The notes under the pieces are model-generated. The model saw only the letters and a list, made by a program, of their open reading frames with translations. It was not told the DNA's origin and did not search any database. Shown piece after piece: positions 32,147 through 42,300 of a DNA stretch of 47,300 nucleotides; the first letter of the stretch is position 1, and each line of letters begins with the position of its first letter. The stretch is taken from positions 1 through 47,300 of IMG/VR virus record IMGVR_UViG_3300033991_000022, one strand, 5' to 3'. This stretch comes from a virus. Both the position numbers and the translations under genes were made by a program.

Positions 32147-33544
32147 ATGTCCAGAGGAATTGTCTTTGCGCGGGCCTACCTTTGTCCCGACTGCCCTGAG
32201 TTTTACGCTATGGGTAGTGCAGAAGTAATTAACTATGCTATTGATGCTGGTATTACTTACTGGGAGCCGCCGGTAACAAGAGCGGTATGGCCGAATGCAC
32301 GGGTTCTCATTGAAAGCAACGGGAACTGCTTTCTGCACATGGGTCACAGCAACGCAAGCGAGCTTGGAGGAGACTATACTGGTTTAGGTGTAATAACAGC
32401 AATATCAATTCCAGAGAGTATTGCTGCGCTGGCTGCCAAAGCTGTGTATTCGTTCTCCTGCAAAGCGGGGCAGGTTATATTACCAGCTATCCTTGCCGAT
32501 ACTACCGCTCCTGCTGTTGGTGGATATATTGATGACTACTGGTACTATATTGATACATCATATCAGGATATATATTTCCAGAGTACAATGAAGCCGGGCT
32601 TTGAGTTTATGCGAAGTGTCATAGACGACCGGACATGGCAGCAGTGCTTCGATGATACCATTGCCAAGTTTAACACAGAATACGAGAAGTGGGTAAGTGG
32701 AATATACAAGGATGAGCCCTATGCTGCTAACATAGCTGCTGTTTTGCTAATGGATCGCGACGCACTCTGGGTTGATGGAGATATGACCTGGAATTTATCG
32801 GGAGGTACTCCTACCAATCAATTATACACCGGGTCGCTTACAATACAGCTAACTCCTTCAAGCCCTCATGCCGCTGGTGCTGTATACGTTGGCAATCTCG
32901 CTTTTGCATTAACCCTGGCAGGAAGCTATACTACTGATGCACCTTTAACTTATAGTTATATATGTGACATTCTATTCTCAGTTATCCCAGCAGCATTTTC
33001 AATAGGAGGTATAACACAAATGGACTTCAAGGCAGGCTTATATGATGCAAGTGGGTCAGGCATCACCGGGTCAACAAACCTGGTAATAAAGGTAAAGCGT
33101 GACGCTGACGACTTGTTTTATGATTTTATTGATGGCACTTTTAAGGCTGCGGGGCATCTTGCTATAAGCAGACTGTTATCTGAACCAGATTCTGTCAATA
33201 TGCCTGGCGAATACGAAGTTAATATTGATGTGTCGGGTTGGGATAATGGAGTATACACCGCATACATACAATACTTAGGAACTCCTGAATGGACGGATTC
33301 AATAGAATTCAGGGTATATTATGGAGATGAGGCAAACCTGGATAGAGTTCTAGGCTTAACACACGAACATCGTTATCTTGATAATGCTATATATGATGCT
33401 AACCAGGACTTAGTATCATGCCGTATTAGAGTGTACAGTGATGCGGCAAGTGTTGGTACAGACAACAATGTAGTAGATACATATACTGTTGCTTGTACTT
33501 ATGCGTCGGGATTGCTAACATCATTTGCGGTGACGAGGACATAG
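32147..33544 (+). CDS. Tail fibre / virion structural protein
   Basis: A 465-aa protein. A long beta-rich body is followed by a C-terminal module beginning NLDRVLGLTHEHRYLDNAIY and ending SGLLTSFAVTRT, a module that recurs at the ends of phage tail fibres and baseplate proteins. The N-terminal part has a CPDCPEFYAMG Cys pair. It starts one base after the previous stop. Confidence 0.65.
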   Translation: MSRGIVFARAYLCPDCPEFYAMGSAEVINYAIDAGITYWEPPVTRAVWPNARVLIESNGNCFLHMGHSNASELGGDYTGLGVITAISIPESIAALAAKAVYSFSCKAGQVILPAILADTTAPAVGGYIDDYWYYIDTSYQDIYFQSTMKPGFEFMRSVIDDRTWQQCFDDTIAKFNTEYEKWVSGIYKDEPYAANIAAVLLMDRDALWVDGDMTWNLSGGTPTNQLYTGSLTIQLTPSSPHAAGAVYVGNLAFALTLAGSYTTDAPLTYSYICDILFSVIPAAFSIGGITQMDFKAGLYDASGSGITGSTNLVIKVKRDADDLFYDFIDGTFKAAGHLAISRLLSEPDSVNMPGEYEVNIDVSGWDNGVYTAYIQYLGTPEWTDSIEFRVYYGDEANLDRVLGLTHEHRYLDNAIYDANQDLVSCRIRVYSDAASVGTDNNVVDTYTVACTYASGLLTSFAVTRT

Positions 33545-33546
33545 AT

Positions 33547-33726
33547 ATGGGTATGGCAAACATGCCCTACAATGCCCCTAAAATCGTTCCTGGTGCGTTT
33601 GATATGGGGATAGGGTACATAGTACTAGGGATTTGGGATTTCAATGGGAATGTGGTCAAATTGACGCACATCCAATTTGGGCATTTACACAAATGCACAT
33701 GGTTAATTACTGATGAACTACCGTAA
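33547..33726 (+). CDS. Small protein, 59 aa
   Basis: Gly/Met/Pro-rich start (MGMANMPYNAPKIVPGAFDMG) then beta strands. Ribosome site GAGGACATAG. It overlaps the next gene by 14 bases. Unknown function; it may be a tail-tip or baseplate-associated peptide. Confidence 0.5.
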   Translation: MGMANMPYNAPKIVPGAFDMGIGYIVLGIWDFNGNVVKLTHIQFGHLHKCTWLITDELP

Positions 33727-35554
33727 TATCTCACATTCTTCAGAAGGATTAAACACAGTATTGTCGAGAGGCAAAGCCTCATTGAACTCTTTACTCATTG
33801 CTGAAAATATACGAGTTCATAAAGGTGACATGCGTATAAGAGAAGGTCAGGAGTATCTTGCTACTTCAGACTTTGATATTGCTGCTGATATAGATATAGT
33901 ATATGACCTGTCAAGAGTTTACTACGATATAGATGGTACACAGCAGACATATAGGGAGTTTGTGTTCTCTGCGGGTGTCAACCTTTACGGATGGCCGGAG
34001 GGAGCAGCGATTGCTGATAATCTTAATGCTGCATATCCTTTAGATAATCCGGGCATCTGGGCTTGTGAGTATATGGACTGGATGTATATAGTCAACGGTG
34101 TTGGAGGTACAGTATCACAGCATTATTCAATGTTCAAGTATGACGCCATTGACTTTTTCCCTGCTTATATCGAAGCTCCTGATGCTCCCTTGATTTCTAC
34201 TACCGGCCCTGCTGCTGATATAACAGGCTATAGGGCATACAAGTACAGATATGTAAGGCACGTTGTAAGTGGTGCTGGAGATATAATTGATTATGTAGCT
34301 TCTCCTATGTCAGCAATAGCATATACTCCTAATCTTAATGGAGTTAATTCTCCAGTCCTAACACTAGCAGCAAGTACAAATCCGCAGGTGACTCATATAG
34401 AAGTATATTGTACTCTTGCATATCCTACTTTAGCGGAGGCACAGGCAGCAGAATTTGTCAGGCAGGATTATGCAGCCGCACCTTACTACGGACTGGCTAA
34501 TGCTGACCAGAATCACAATGATACTGTTCTTAACGCTACGATTACAGGAACTCCAACATGGCATCCAGCAGAAGATACAACAATCGCCTGGACTAATCCG
34601 CCTTCCAATGGCTTACTTTATCTTACATTCCATAAAGACCGCCTGTATGCTGTTTCTCAGGATGACCCATCTTGCCCTATCTATTCGGAGCTTGGTGTTC
34701 CTGAGTCATGGCCGATAGATAACTGGCTTGATTGCCGCCGGGATGATGGAGACCGGGTTACTGGTTTTTGTTCTTCTGGCAATGACCTTTACATCTTTAA
34801 GCAGCGTAGTATCTGGATATTGACCGGCGACCCAGATGCGGCTGCTGTATTACAGGTAAAGACCGGAGGCGAGAGGACTGCCGCGCAAACCGAGTTTGGA
34901 TTAGGATGCACCGCTCCCAGAAGCCTTGCGACTTACGGTGATGATGTGGTTATATTCTATTCCAGTACTCTTGGCGTCTACATGATAAGCGAAGGCCGCC
35001 TCTTTAATCTCACCAAGAATGCTAACGGTGTGGTGAATCAATCCAACCTAACGGCCGGAGCAGTTTATACAGACGCTGACGGCGATGCGTTTTATGTTCT
35101 TTCGCCTCCTTCTGATAAAGCATGGGTATTTCATTTAGCGAGTAAAGCAGTAGTAAATGATACTAACGTGAACGTGGATGGCTTTTGTGTTGACCACGAA
35201 GGAAGATTGATAGCAGGCACAGGGAAGCGACTCAACCATTTTTATAATCCAGATGCTACTGATGATAACAACGCAGATATACAAGCTCAAGCACAAACAG
35301 CTTACGTTAATCTTAGAGACGGCGAATATGAAGCTTTATTAAGAGGTGTTCAGGTTCAGTCAGATAGCCTAGACGCAGTTACTATAACAGTATATACCGA
35401 GGAGGGTGAGAGATACAACACAAGTTTTGGGCCGCTGGACAGACGAGTTGGTTTGCCAGGTATTCGAGGTCGCTTGTTTTCTCTCCTATTTAAGTGGTCA
35501 GTAGGCTTCATCGAATCTCTCACCCTCCTCTATTTGAGGAGGCGAAGCCATTGA
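33713..35554 (+). CDS. Tail protein, probable beta-propeller (tail-tubular or stabilisation type)
   Basis: A 613-aa protein with blade-like repeats (LYLTFHKDRLYAVSQ, GFCSSGNDLYIFKQRSIWIL, ATYGDDVVIFYSSTLGVYMI, CVDHEGRLIAGTG), as in the propeller tail proteins of podoviruses (P22 gp10-like, T7 gp12-like). The YSELGVPESWP segment and DPDAAAVLQ match that group's style. It would form or stabilise the short tail tube. The ribosome site at 33713 is weak, so translation may be coupled to the upstream gene. Confidence 0.65.
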   Translation: MNYRNISHSSEGLNTVLSRGKASLNSLLIAENIRVHKGDMRIREGQEYLATSDFDIAADIDIVYDLSRVYYDIDGTQQTYREFVFSAGVNLYGWPEGAAIADNLNAAYPLDNPGIWACEYMDWMYIVNGVGGTVSQHYSMFKYDAIDFFPAYIEAPDAPLISTTGPAADITGYRAYKYRYVRHVVSGAGDIIDYVASPMSAIAYTPNLNGVNSPVLTLAASTNPQVTHIEVYCTLAYPTLAEAQAAEFVRQDYAAAPYYGLANADQNHNDTVLNATITGTPTWHPAEDTTIAWTNPPSNGLLYLTFHKDRLYAVSQDDPSCPIYSELGVPESWPIDNWLDCRRDDGDRVTGFCSSGNDLYIFKQRSIWILTGDPDAAAVLQVKTGGERTAAQTEFGLGCTAPRSLATYGDDVVIFYSSTLGVYMISEGRLFNLTKNANGVVNQSNLTAGAVYTDADGDAFYVLSPPSDKAWVFHLASKAVVNDTNVNVDGFCVDHEGRLIAGTGKRLNHFYNPDATDDNNADIQAQAQTAYVNLRDGEYEALLRGVQVQSDSLDAVTITVYTEEGERYNTSFGPLDRRVGLPGIRGRLFSLLFKWSVGFIESLTLLYLRRRSH

Positions 35555-35679
35555 TAAAGATAAGATTATTGAAGGACAGACACAGCCCTCCAGCCAGAGT
35601 TGCAAGAGTTAGAAAGACATATTCTGCCGGTGAAAATATACAGAAAACTGTTATACTAAGACAGGAAAGAGCAAGGTGA
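35551..35679 (+). CDS. Small basic protein, 42 aa, TTG start
   Basis: Starts at TTG within the TTGA overlap with the propeller gene stop, with GGAGG nine bases upstream. Strongly basic (KIRLLKDRHSPPARVARVRK). Probably a nucleic-acid-binding or structural peptide; no family recognised. Confidence 0.55.
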   Translation: MIKIRLLKDRHSPPARVARVRKTYSAGENIQKTVILRQERAR

Positions 35680-35684
35680 TATAA

Positions 35685-35822
35685 ATGCCTTACGCTGTAA
35701 AGAGACGTGGTAAGAAATGGATTACTTATAATAAGGAAACCGGTAAGGTTAAAGGCACACACAGCAGCCGTGCTAAAGCGGTAGCGCAGATGCGCTTGCT
35801 TTATGGCATCGAGCATGGATGA
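35685..35822 (+). CDS. Small basic virion-region protein, 45 aa
   Basis: Begins MPYAVKRRGKKWITYNKETG and continues with a helix containing THSSRAKAVAQMRLLYGIE. Small lysine-rich proteins of this style (beta-hairpin then helix) recur near capsid or ejection genes in phages and may bind DNA or protein. Ribosome site AAGGTGATATAA; previous stop six bases upstream. Confidence 0.6.
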   Translation: MPYAVKRRGKKWITYNKETGKVKGTHSSRAKAVAQMRLLYGIEHG

Positions 35823-35845
35823 AGCCGAGAGGGAGGTGATAAAAG

Positions 35846-36445
35846 ATGGCAGATGCGGAAAAGTGGAAATGGTATGAGTACACGCCTCTTTGGTTTGGAG
35901 GGCGACAGCTGCGGAGCATGTGGCACAATATTACTGGAGATGAGCCGTTACCTCCTCTGCCTGGTCAGGTATCACAAGTTCAGCCTCAAGTTGGCCGCCA
36001 GCCTATAGGTGCATTAGCTCAGCAAGCACAAGAACAAACAATGAGTGCTGTTCGTGCTGATGTGAACAGGCAGCTAGTTGAAGCATTGGGAAGAAGTGAC
36101 ATAGCCTACGCACAGCGTGGTATGTTCAGGTCGGGAAGTGCGTTAGGGGCAAGAGGTGAATTAGAGCAGGCTGCCGCCAGGGATATAGCTGCAGAATCCG
36201 CCAGAGCATCTTTACAAAGGTTGGGCTTGGTTACACAGTATGACTTAGCACAACAACAGATGCAGATGCAGAAGGAAGCTGGTGAAGCGGCAATGTGGGG
36301 TTCTATTATGGAGGGCATCGCGCCTTTACTGCTAATGCAATTATTCCCACCGGCAGCGGCCGCAGGTGGTGGCAGCAATCTAATGGAAATGCAGATACTA
36401 CAGTATTTGCTTGGGCAGCAAACAGGCGGAGGTATGTCTCCTTAA
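35846..36445 (+). CDS. Internal virion (ejection) protein 1, about 199 aa
   Basis: Pro-rich N-terminus (DEPLPPLPGQVSQVQP), a long helical middle with conserved-looking YAQRGMFRSGSALGARGEL, Met/Gln-rich helix, a hydrophobic C-terminal stretch (MEGIAPLLLMQLFPPAAAAGG) and Gly-rich end. This layout matches the small ejection proteins of podoviruses. Ribosome site GGGAGGTGATAAAAG. Confidence 0.6.
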   Translation: MADAEKWKWYEYTPLWFGGRQLRSMWHNITGDEPLPPLPGQVSQVQPQVGRQPIGALAQQAQEQTMSAVRADVNRQLVEALGRSDIAYAQRGMFRSGSALGARGELEQAAARDIAAESARASLQRLGLVTQYDLAQQQMQMQKEAGEAAMWGSIMEGIAPLLLMQLFPPAAAAGGGSNLMEMQILQYLLGQQTGGGMSP

Positions 36446-36500
36446 TTCCAGGCGGAGCAGGTAGAGGTATGTTACAGCCTTATTAAGGTGGTGATTTTAA

Positions 36501-37640
36501 TTGCCAGAGGAATACGTTGATAAAAGATTAGCTATGGCTGCTGGTTTTGGTAAAGGCATTGCCGCCTGGGTAAAAGAGGAGCAGCGGAAGAAGATACAGC
36601 AGCAAGGCACAGAGAGTCAAATGCTAAGAATATTGCTTCCTCAATTATTCATGCAGAAGAGGTTTGAGCAGGAGCAAAAGCAAGAATGGACAATAGCACA
36701 GCAAAGGCAGGAGCTTGAGTTAGAGAAGCTGCGTATCCAGCAAGGTGAGTCTGCTGTTGATGTCTCTCTGAAATTAAGCGAAATGGACTTGGCTATTGAG
36801 GACTTCAAACTCAAGAGAGAAAACTACGAGAGAACATGGGAGCTTGACAGAGAGAAGTTTGATTATACCAAGCAGCAAGACTATATGCAGAACGCTATCG
36901 CTTTGCTTGGTCAGAATACACAAATGCTTATTGCTCATGCGGGCAATATGACAACTCTGGCAACACAGGGTACTGCAGAACAGAAACAGCAATGGGCTAA
37001 AGAATTAGATAATTTGCAGTTTGAACATAACAAGATGCTTGAAGCTCTGAGACAGACATTTCAGGCAGGTGAAGCTGGGCTCAGGAGAACATTTGAGGAA
37101 ACACAGGCAGAACTTGGAAGAACATTCCAGCGAGGCATGGCAGGAGAAAGAACTGTTCAAGATAAAATAGAGCAATGGCGAAGTGATGTTATTGACCTTC
37201 AAACCAAGTCTCCTGCTTGGGCGGAGTACCAAAAGAATCCAAAGAATCTTCAAGCTGCGAATGAAGTTAAAATTGCTATAGATGCTCTTGAAGCTAGGCG
37301 GCTTGAAATACCCGCAGATGTTAGACCATCGGTTGAGGAATTACCACTAATGCAGCTTGGAGAGCAGCGAAGACTTAGAAGGGATATTCCGTCAGAACTT
37401 GTACCTAGACTTCGATCAGCAATCGGTGTTGGTAAGCCAACTGTTCCTACCACTGCCGCTGAGGTACTTGAGCAATATAAGAGTACTATTAGGTGGACTC
37501 AGGGAGACCTGGATACTATAAAGAAAATGACAGAGGTGGAGAAAGCGGAGTTCTGGTCAAAGGCATATCGCAAGTTGAAGGACAGCGGTGTTCCAGAGGA
37601 TGTAATAGCAATACTTGAGAAAGAGCTTGGGATACGATGA
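36501..37640 (+). CDS. Coiled-coil internal virion (ejection) protein 2, TTG start
   Basis: A 379-aa protein that is almost entirely coiled coil (for example ELEKLRIQQGESAVDVSLKL), Gln- and Glu-rich, with short conserved-looking TWELDREKFDYTKQQDY and PAWAEYQKNPKNLQAANE stretches. Such proteins are ejected to form the trans-envelope conduit. TTG start with AAGGTGGTG upstream. It overlaps the next gene by four bases (ATGA). Confidence 0.6.
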   Translation: MPEEYVDKRLAMAAGFGKGIAAWVKEEQRKKIQQQGTESQMLRILLPQLFMQKRFEQEQKQEWTIAQQRQELELEKLRIQQGESAVDVSLKLSEMDLAIEDFKLKRENYERTWELDREKFDYTKQQDYMQNAIALLGQNTQMLIAHAGNMTTLATQGTAEQKQQWAKELDNLQFEHNKMLEALRQTFQAGEAGLRRTFEETQAELGRTFQRGMAGERTVQDKIEQWRSDVIDLQTKSPAWAEYQKNPKNLQAANEVKIAIDALEARRLEIPADVRPSVEELPLMQLGEQRRLRRDIPSELVPRLRSAIGVGKPTVPTTAAEVLEQYKSTIRWTQGDLDTIKKMTEVEKAEFWSKAYRKLKDSGVPEDVIAILEKELGIR

Positions 37641-39382
37641 ACGAAGAGTTACTCAATAAAATAGGCGAAGGCGGCTTCTGGACTAAGCTGCGTAAGTTTG
37701 CAGGTCAGCAACCTGGAGTGCAGGCCGGAGTTCCGCCAGGACTTCAGGCATATTACTGGCATGTTGGTGAAGGAGGCGTATGGAATCCTTTTGTGCCACA
37801 TACTCCAGAAGAGGTTGTAGGAACACTTGAAGAAAGAGCAAAAGCCGCTGCTGCATTTGACATTCCAGAGGCGGTAGTATCTAATATTGCTTATAAGACT
37901 GTTCAGCCGATGCACGCTTATGGTCGTCCTGAATTGCAGGGCTGGAAAGGTATTAAAGAAGCAGTCACTGATGCTGTTCAGGGTAAGAGGTATGGTTCTT
38001 TTCTTGATGTCTTTAAGATGTCTATGTTGTCTCCAGGGGAAGCACAAGCATGGGGAGAGTTTGTTGATAAATACCGTATAGGTAAAGTGGCAGATACGGC
38101 AGCCGAGATTGGAATGGAAATGGCCGCTGGTGCTATTATCGAGGCTGGTATTGCGTATGGAGTTAGAGGTGCAGTTAAGGGTGTTGCTAAAGGCGTTAAG
38201 GGTGTTGCTGGTATTCGCGGACTTATCAAAGGCATGTTTGATGATGTCTCGCCGGCTACTTTCATGCTTAGTTTTGATGATGTTCTTGACGAGGCTATGG
38301 AGAAGAAGCAAATATACACTGAAATGCTGGAGCAGCTCAGGTCAAAGAAGTTTGCTGGCGTCAAGGGTGTTGCTACATGGGCGGACATTGCTAATGACAT
38401 AATGGAATATGCTGCCGAAGAAGGAATGGTACTCAGAGGAATATGGCCAGCGCATCCAACTGAGAAGCAGATTGAAGATATAGCAAAGCATTTTGGAGTT
38501 AAGATTAAAAGAATACCCGCCGGTGCTCATTTGGGCGGACAGTACACACCCAGCAAACGCCTGATTGAGCTTGGAGAAGAGGCTGTCTATAAAGGTAAAG
38601 GATTACAGCACCCTGATATATATAAATATCCAGGAGATATTGTTCTGCATGAACTTGGGCATGATATATTCGACCAACTTCCTGGCAAGCTGAGAAAGCG
38701 ATGGGAAGACTTATATTATGATACTATGATAGCTCTGGGGAAATCATACGAAGTGTTTATGCCTGGGGATGTACGTACCAGACGGTACTTTGGTACACAA
38801 TATGCCAAAACGAATGAGTTAGAGATGTTTGCTGAAACGTTTTTCCTTATTAATTCGTGGCAGGCACAAAGAGTTCCTGAGAAAATTGCATATGAGTATA
38901 TAGACATAATGCGCGAAGCTGGTGTGCCTTATATAGACTTAAAGGACGTAGTTAAGAGAAGTATAAGGAACGAATTTGTAGCAAAGCTTACAAAAGAAAG
39001 ATATGTGAGTCCTAAAGAAGTAGAGTTGATAGCAAAGCATTATGTAGGCGCAAAAAATGTGCAGTCTTTAGATGATTTAACAGATGAGCAGTTTGATACC
39101 TTAGTAGAAAGACTCAGGGCAACAGCAGCACGAAGATATATGGAATCAACCCCTGCAGTTCGAGACAAAATGGACTATGTATCTTCTATAAGGATGTATA
39201 TATCAAATTTTGGTGAATTCATAGCGCCAGAGGAAGTAGACAAGATATTTAACAGCGTTACCGGCGGTCGACTATCCTACACCGACTTTACTACTGTACC
39301 GGGTACTTTTACGCTTGATGAGCTTACAAAAGCATGTGAAAAGATAGCGAGTATTGTATCACGTCGGCTAAGTGTAAAATGA
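37637..39382 (+). CDS. Internal virion protein with zinc metallopeptidase motif
   Basis: A 581-aa protein. A glycine-rich amphipathic stretch (about residues 156-198, GVRGAVKGVAKGVKGVAGI) could insert in membrane. Then HELGH (338-342), the HExxH zinc site, followed about 55 residues later by LEMFAETFF with a candidate third ligand (E396 or E400). This resembles zincins that cleave cell-envelope or virion proteins during entry. The N-terminal MNEELLNKIGEGGFW echoes the LLDKIGREE start of the next protein, suggesting a shared docking peptide. Confidence 0.7.
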   Translation: MNEELLNKIGEGGFWTKLRKFAGQQPGVQAGVPPGLQAYYWHVGEGGVWNPFVPHTPEEVVGTLEERAKAAAAFDIPEAVVSNIAYKTVQPMHAYGRPELQGWKGIKEAVTDAVQGKRYGSFLDVFKMSMLSPGEAQAWGEFVDKYRIGKVADTAAEIGMEMAAGAIIEAGIAYGVRGAVKGVAKGVKGVAGIRGLIKGMFDDVSPATFMLSFDDVLDEAMEKKQIYTEMLEQLRSKKFAGVKGVATWADIANDIMEYAAEEGMVLRGIWPAHPTEKQIEDIAKHFGVKIKRIPAGAHLGGQYTPSKRLIELGEEAVYKGKGLQHPDIYKYPGDIVLHELGHDIFDQLPGKLRKRWEDLYYDTMIALGKSYEVFMPGDVRTRRYFGTQYAKTNELEMFAETFFLINSWQAQRVPEKIAYEYIDIMREAGVPYIDLKDVVKRSIRNEFVAKLTKERYVSPKEVELIAKHYVGAKNVQSLDDLTDEQFDTLVERLRATAARRYMESTPAVRDKMDYVSSIRMYISNFGEFIAPEEVDKIFNSVTGGRLSYTDFTTVPGTFTLDELTKACEKIASIVSRRLSVK

Positions 39383-42300
39383 AACATGAAGGTTTACTCG
39401 ATAAAATAGGTAGAGAAGAAACACCGGACGATTTGCTCGACAAGATAAGTGCTCCCTCTTTACAGCCTTTGATAGACGCAGCCGATGTGATACCAGAGGA
39501 AGAGAGGATACAGCCGTATATATCAAAGACTGCTATAGAAAGGCTCTTTGGTACTTTTATTTCACCAGATGTCCCTATACCAGGCTTGCAGGCAGGGCAG
39601 CCTGCTCCTGTATATAGACTTGCTGAAATAACAGGTCGCCCTGTATCAGAGATAACTGAAGAAATAAGTGCAAGTACAATACCAGGAATCTTTATGGGAC
39701 TGAGAGTTGCTGGTGCTGCTGAATTGTTTTTTCAAGGAGCATTGTCTTACTACCTTGAAACAGAGCCTGCTCGTCTTGGACGTAAGGCATTTAGAGCTAT
39801 TCCGCCATATATAAAATACGGGCCAATAAAAGGCAAAGAGCCTACTAAACCGTTCAGTTTTCGCAACATGATAGATTGGGGAGTTAAAGCAGTTACAGGC
39901 ACATCTCCTGAAGTAGAGCAACATGCTCAATGGTCAAAGGTATTCGAGAGGCTTGGCAAGACGCAAGAAGAAATAGAGTTAACTAACCAGTGGTTCGAGC
40001 GTCACAAGGGTATGAAGAGAGCAAGGCAAGTCTCTGATATAGCTACAGAGCTTGCTGTAGGTGTTGCATTTGAAGTTGCTCTTGGATATGGTGTTGCTAA
40101 AGCAGGTGGTGTGTTAAAGAATTTCTTTAGCACAGCTAAACCTGGGATATTGAGGAGAGGCTTTAGAGACGCTGTAATTGCCCAGATGGACGAGTTTGAC
40201 GTGGCGCGTAAAGGTATACCGTTTGTCGGCGGAGTGAGTATGGAGGATATAAGAAAAGGGCTGAATATTACCGACATTGACGAGTTCTCCGCTAACACTC
40301 TTTACCGTTCCTATATTGACCAGGTACAGAAAAGCAAGCTTGTTCCTAAAGAATACGTGGACAATGTAATAAGTGCTGCTTCTTACGGGAAAGCAAAAGA
40401 CACTTCTATGCTAAATAGACTCCAGTTAGAGCAAGTAGTAAACGATATTGGAGTATACATGGATGCGCCTGCGAGTGCTAAACCAGTTATAAACCTGGTT
40501 GACCAAACATTCAGACCAAAGTGGGATGTATTTCATAAGCTGGACTTATTTGACTATTATACAAATGTAGAAGATGGAAGATTCATGGTCAGTAAAATAG
40601 TTGACGACTCGCAAGCATTTTATAGTTCTATGCGAAAGAGTTACTACGACGATTTCGGTATTAAGTGGGACGTTCCAGAGCGTATGACAGCATGGTATCT
40701 TGCACAAAAGAAAAGCCTTCCTAAAGAGTTCAGAGACCAACTCATGATGAAGTCAGGTCAAGACCTGGATAAATACTCTGATATGATAACCTTTATAGAG
40801 GACTTTGTAGCAGAAGATAAGCTGCGATACTTTGATGTTCTAAGAGACGAAGCTGTAAGGCAAGGAAGAATTGGGCCTGGCACTGATATTCCTATTGTCA
40901 ATTACTATGTCTATAATATATCAGAGGATGCGGCCAAGAAGAGGCTTAAAGGCACAAGGACAAAGTATTCCCCAGGTACTCCAAAAGATATGTGGGCTCC
41001 GGAGTTTCTAAAGAGGCAGCGCAAAGTACCCGATGAAATTTTAATGCGTGATTACGAGGTTACGCGATGGCTGGCTTTACGCGATGAATCGCGGAAGCTA
41101 TACATTCAGCCAGAACTTGATAGGTTTGATGCAATAATAGCGGGCAGAGTAGCAGACTTACCAGAAGCGGATGGGAAATTACTACAGGACTTCTATGATA
41201 ACTGGAAGAAGTTTAATGTCTTTAGTCATCCTACTCGCTCTGATACAATTCTAAATGCTCAACTTAACAGATTGTCCAATGCTATCGAGAAATCAACTGG
41301 TGGCAGGTGGCAAGCTACTGGAAGGTCATGGGAAAATTTCACTGGTCACTGGAGACAGAGTATTGCTAGAGGAACACTTCTTGGAAACGCCAGGCCTGTT
41401 GTCAGGAATACATTTCAGGGATTACTTAGTATTCCGCTTATAGGTTCTAAAGCTACAGTGGCGGGTTATTCATCCATGTTTACCAGAGGCGGCAGAGGTA
41501 TATTAAACGACCTGGATTTCACCGTCGGAAGAGGGCCGCGAGGCAGAAAGATACTATTTTCCGCTGTTGATATTACCAATACAAAATCATGGGATTCTAT
41601 GTTGACTTACGGTGGTATAGCGGCTGTTGACAAGTATATGAATACAGCAGCGGCAGTCAACGGATACCTCTGGAAAGAGATAACGGGTTCTCGACGCAAA
41701 ATGCAAGAGCTTATAGAGTTTGGAGCAATGATTGGCGCTAGAGAGCAAATGGTAAAGGGGGCAGGGTTCTGGGATACGCTACAGCAAGCAATCCGCATGG
41801 GTAAATTCAAGAATGAAGTAGACGGTGCTAGAAAGCTGCTGTATCATACTCAATGGAATTATAATCGCATGGGCGCGCCAGCATATATGACTTCGGCACT
41901 TGGTAGGATGCTTGGTCAGTATACTACCTGGCCTGCCCACTTTACAACTACTTATATCAGACAACTGTTTGCCCAGGGATTGGGCAAGGAAACCATATTT
42001 GGACTGAAGCCTTCAGTAAACGAGCGACTTGCTTTATTTAAGTATGTTGCTATGGTTGCGTGTGTTGCTGAAGTTGGTAGACGTATGGGAGTAAATACAG
42101 ACTTTATGTGGAAAGGATTATTCCCTGCAGGAAGAATATATGGTCAAGAAGTTCCATTCCCTGTATCGCCTTCGCTTGAGACTGTTATTGGTGTTGGTGC
42201 TGTTGTTGGAGGAACGTTCAAAGGTCTTGCTAATGTAGCTCTTGGCTCTATGGAAAATAACAACAAGATGCTTGACCAGGGAATATCAATGCTGAGTAAA

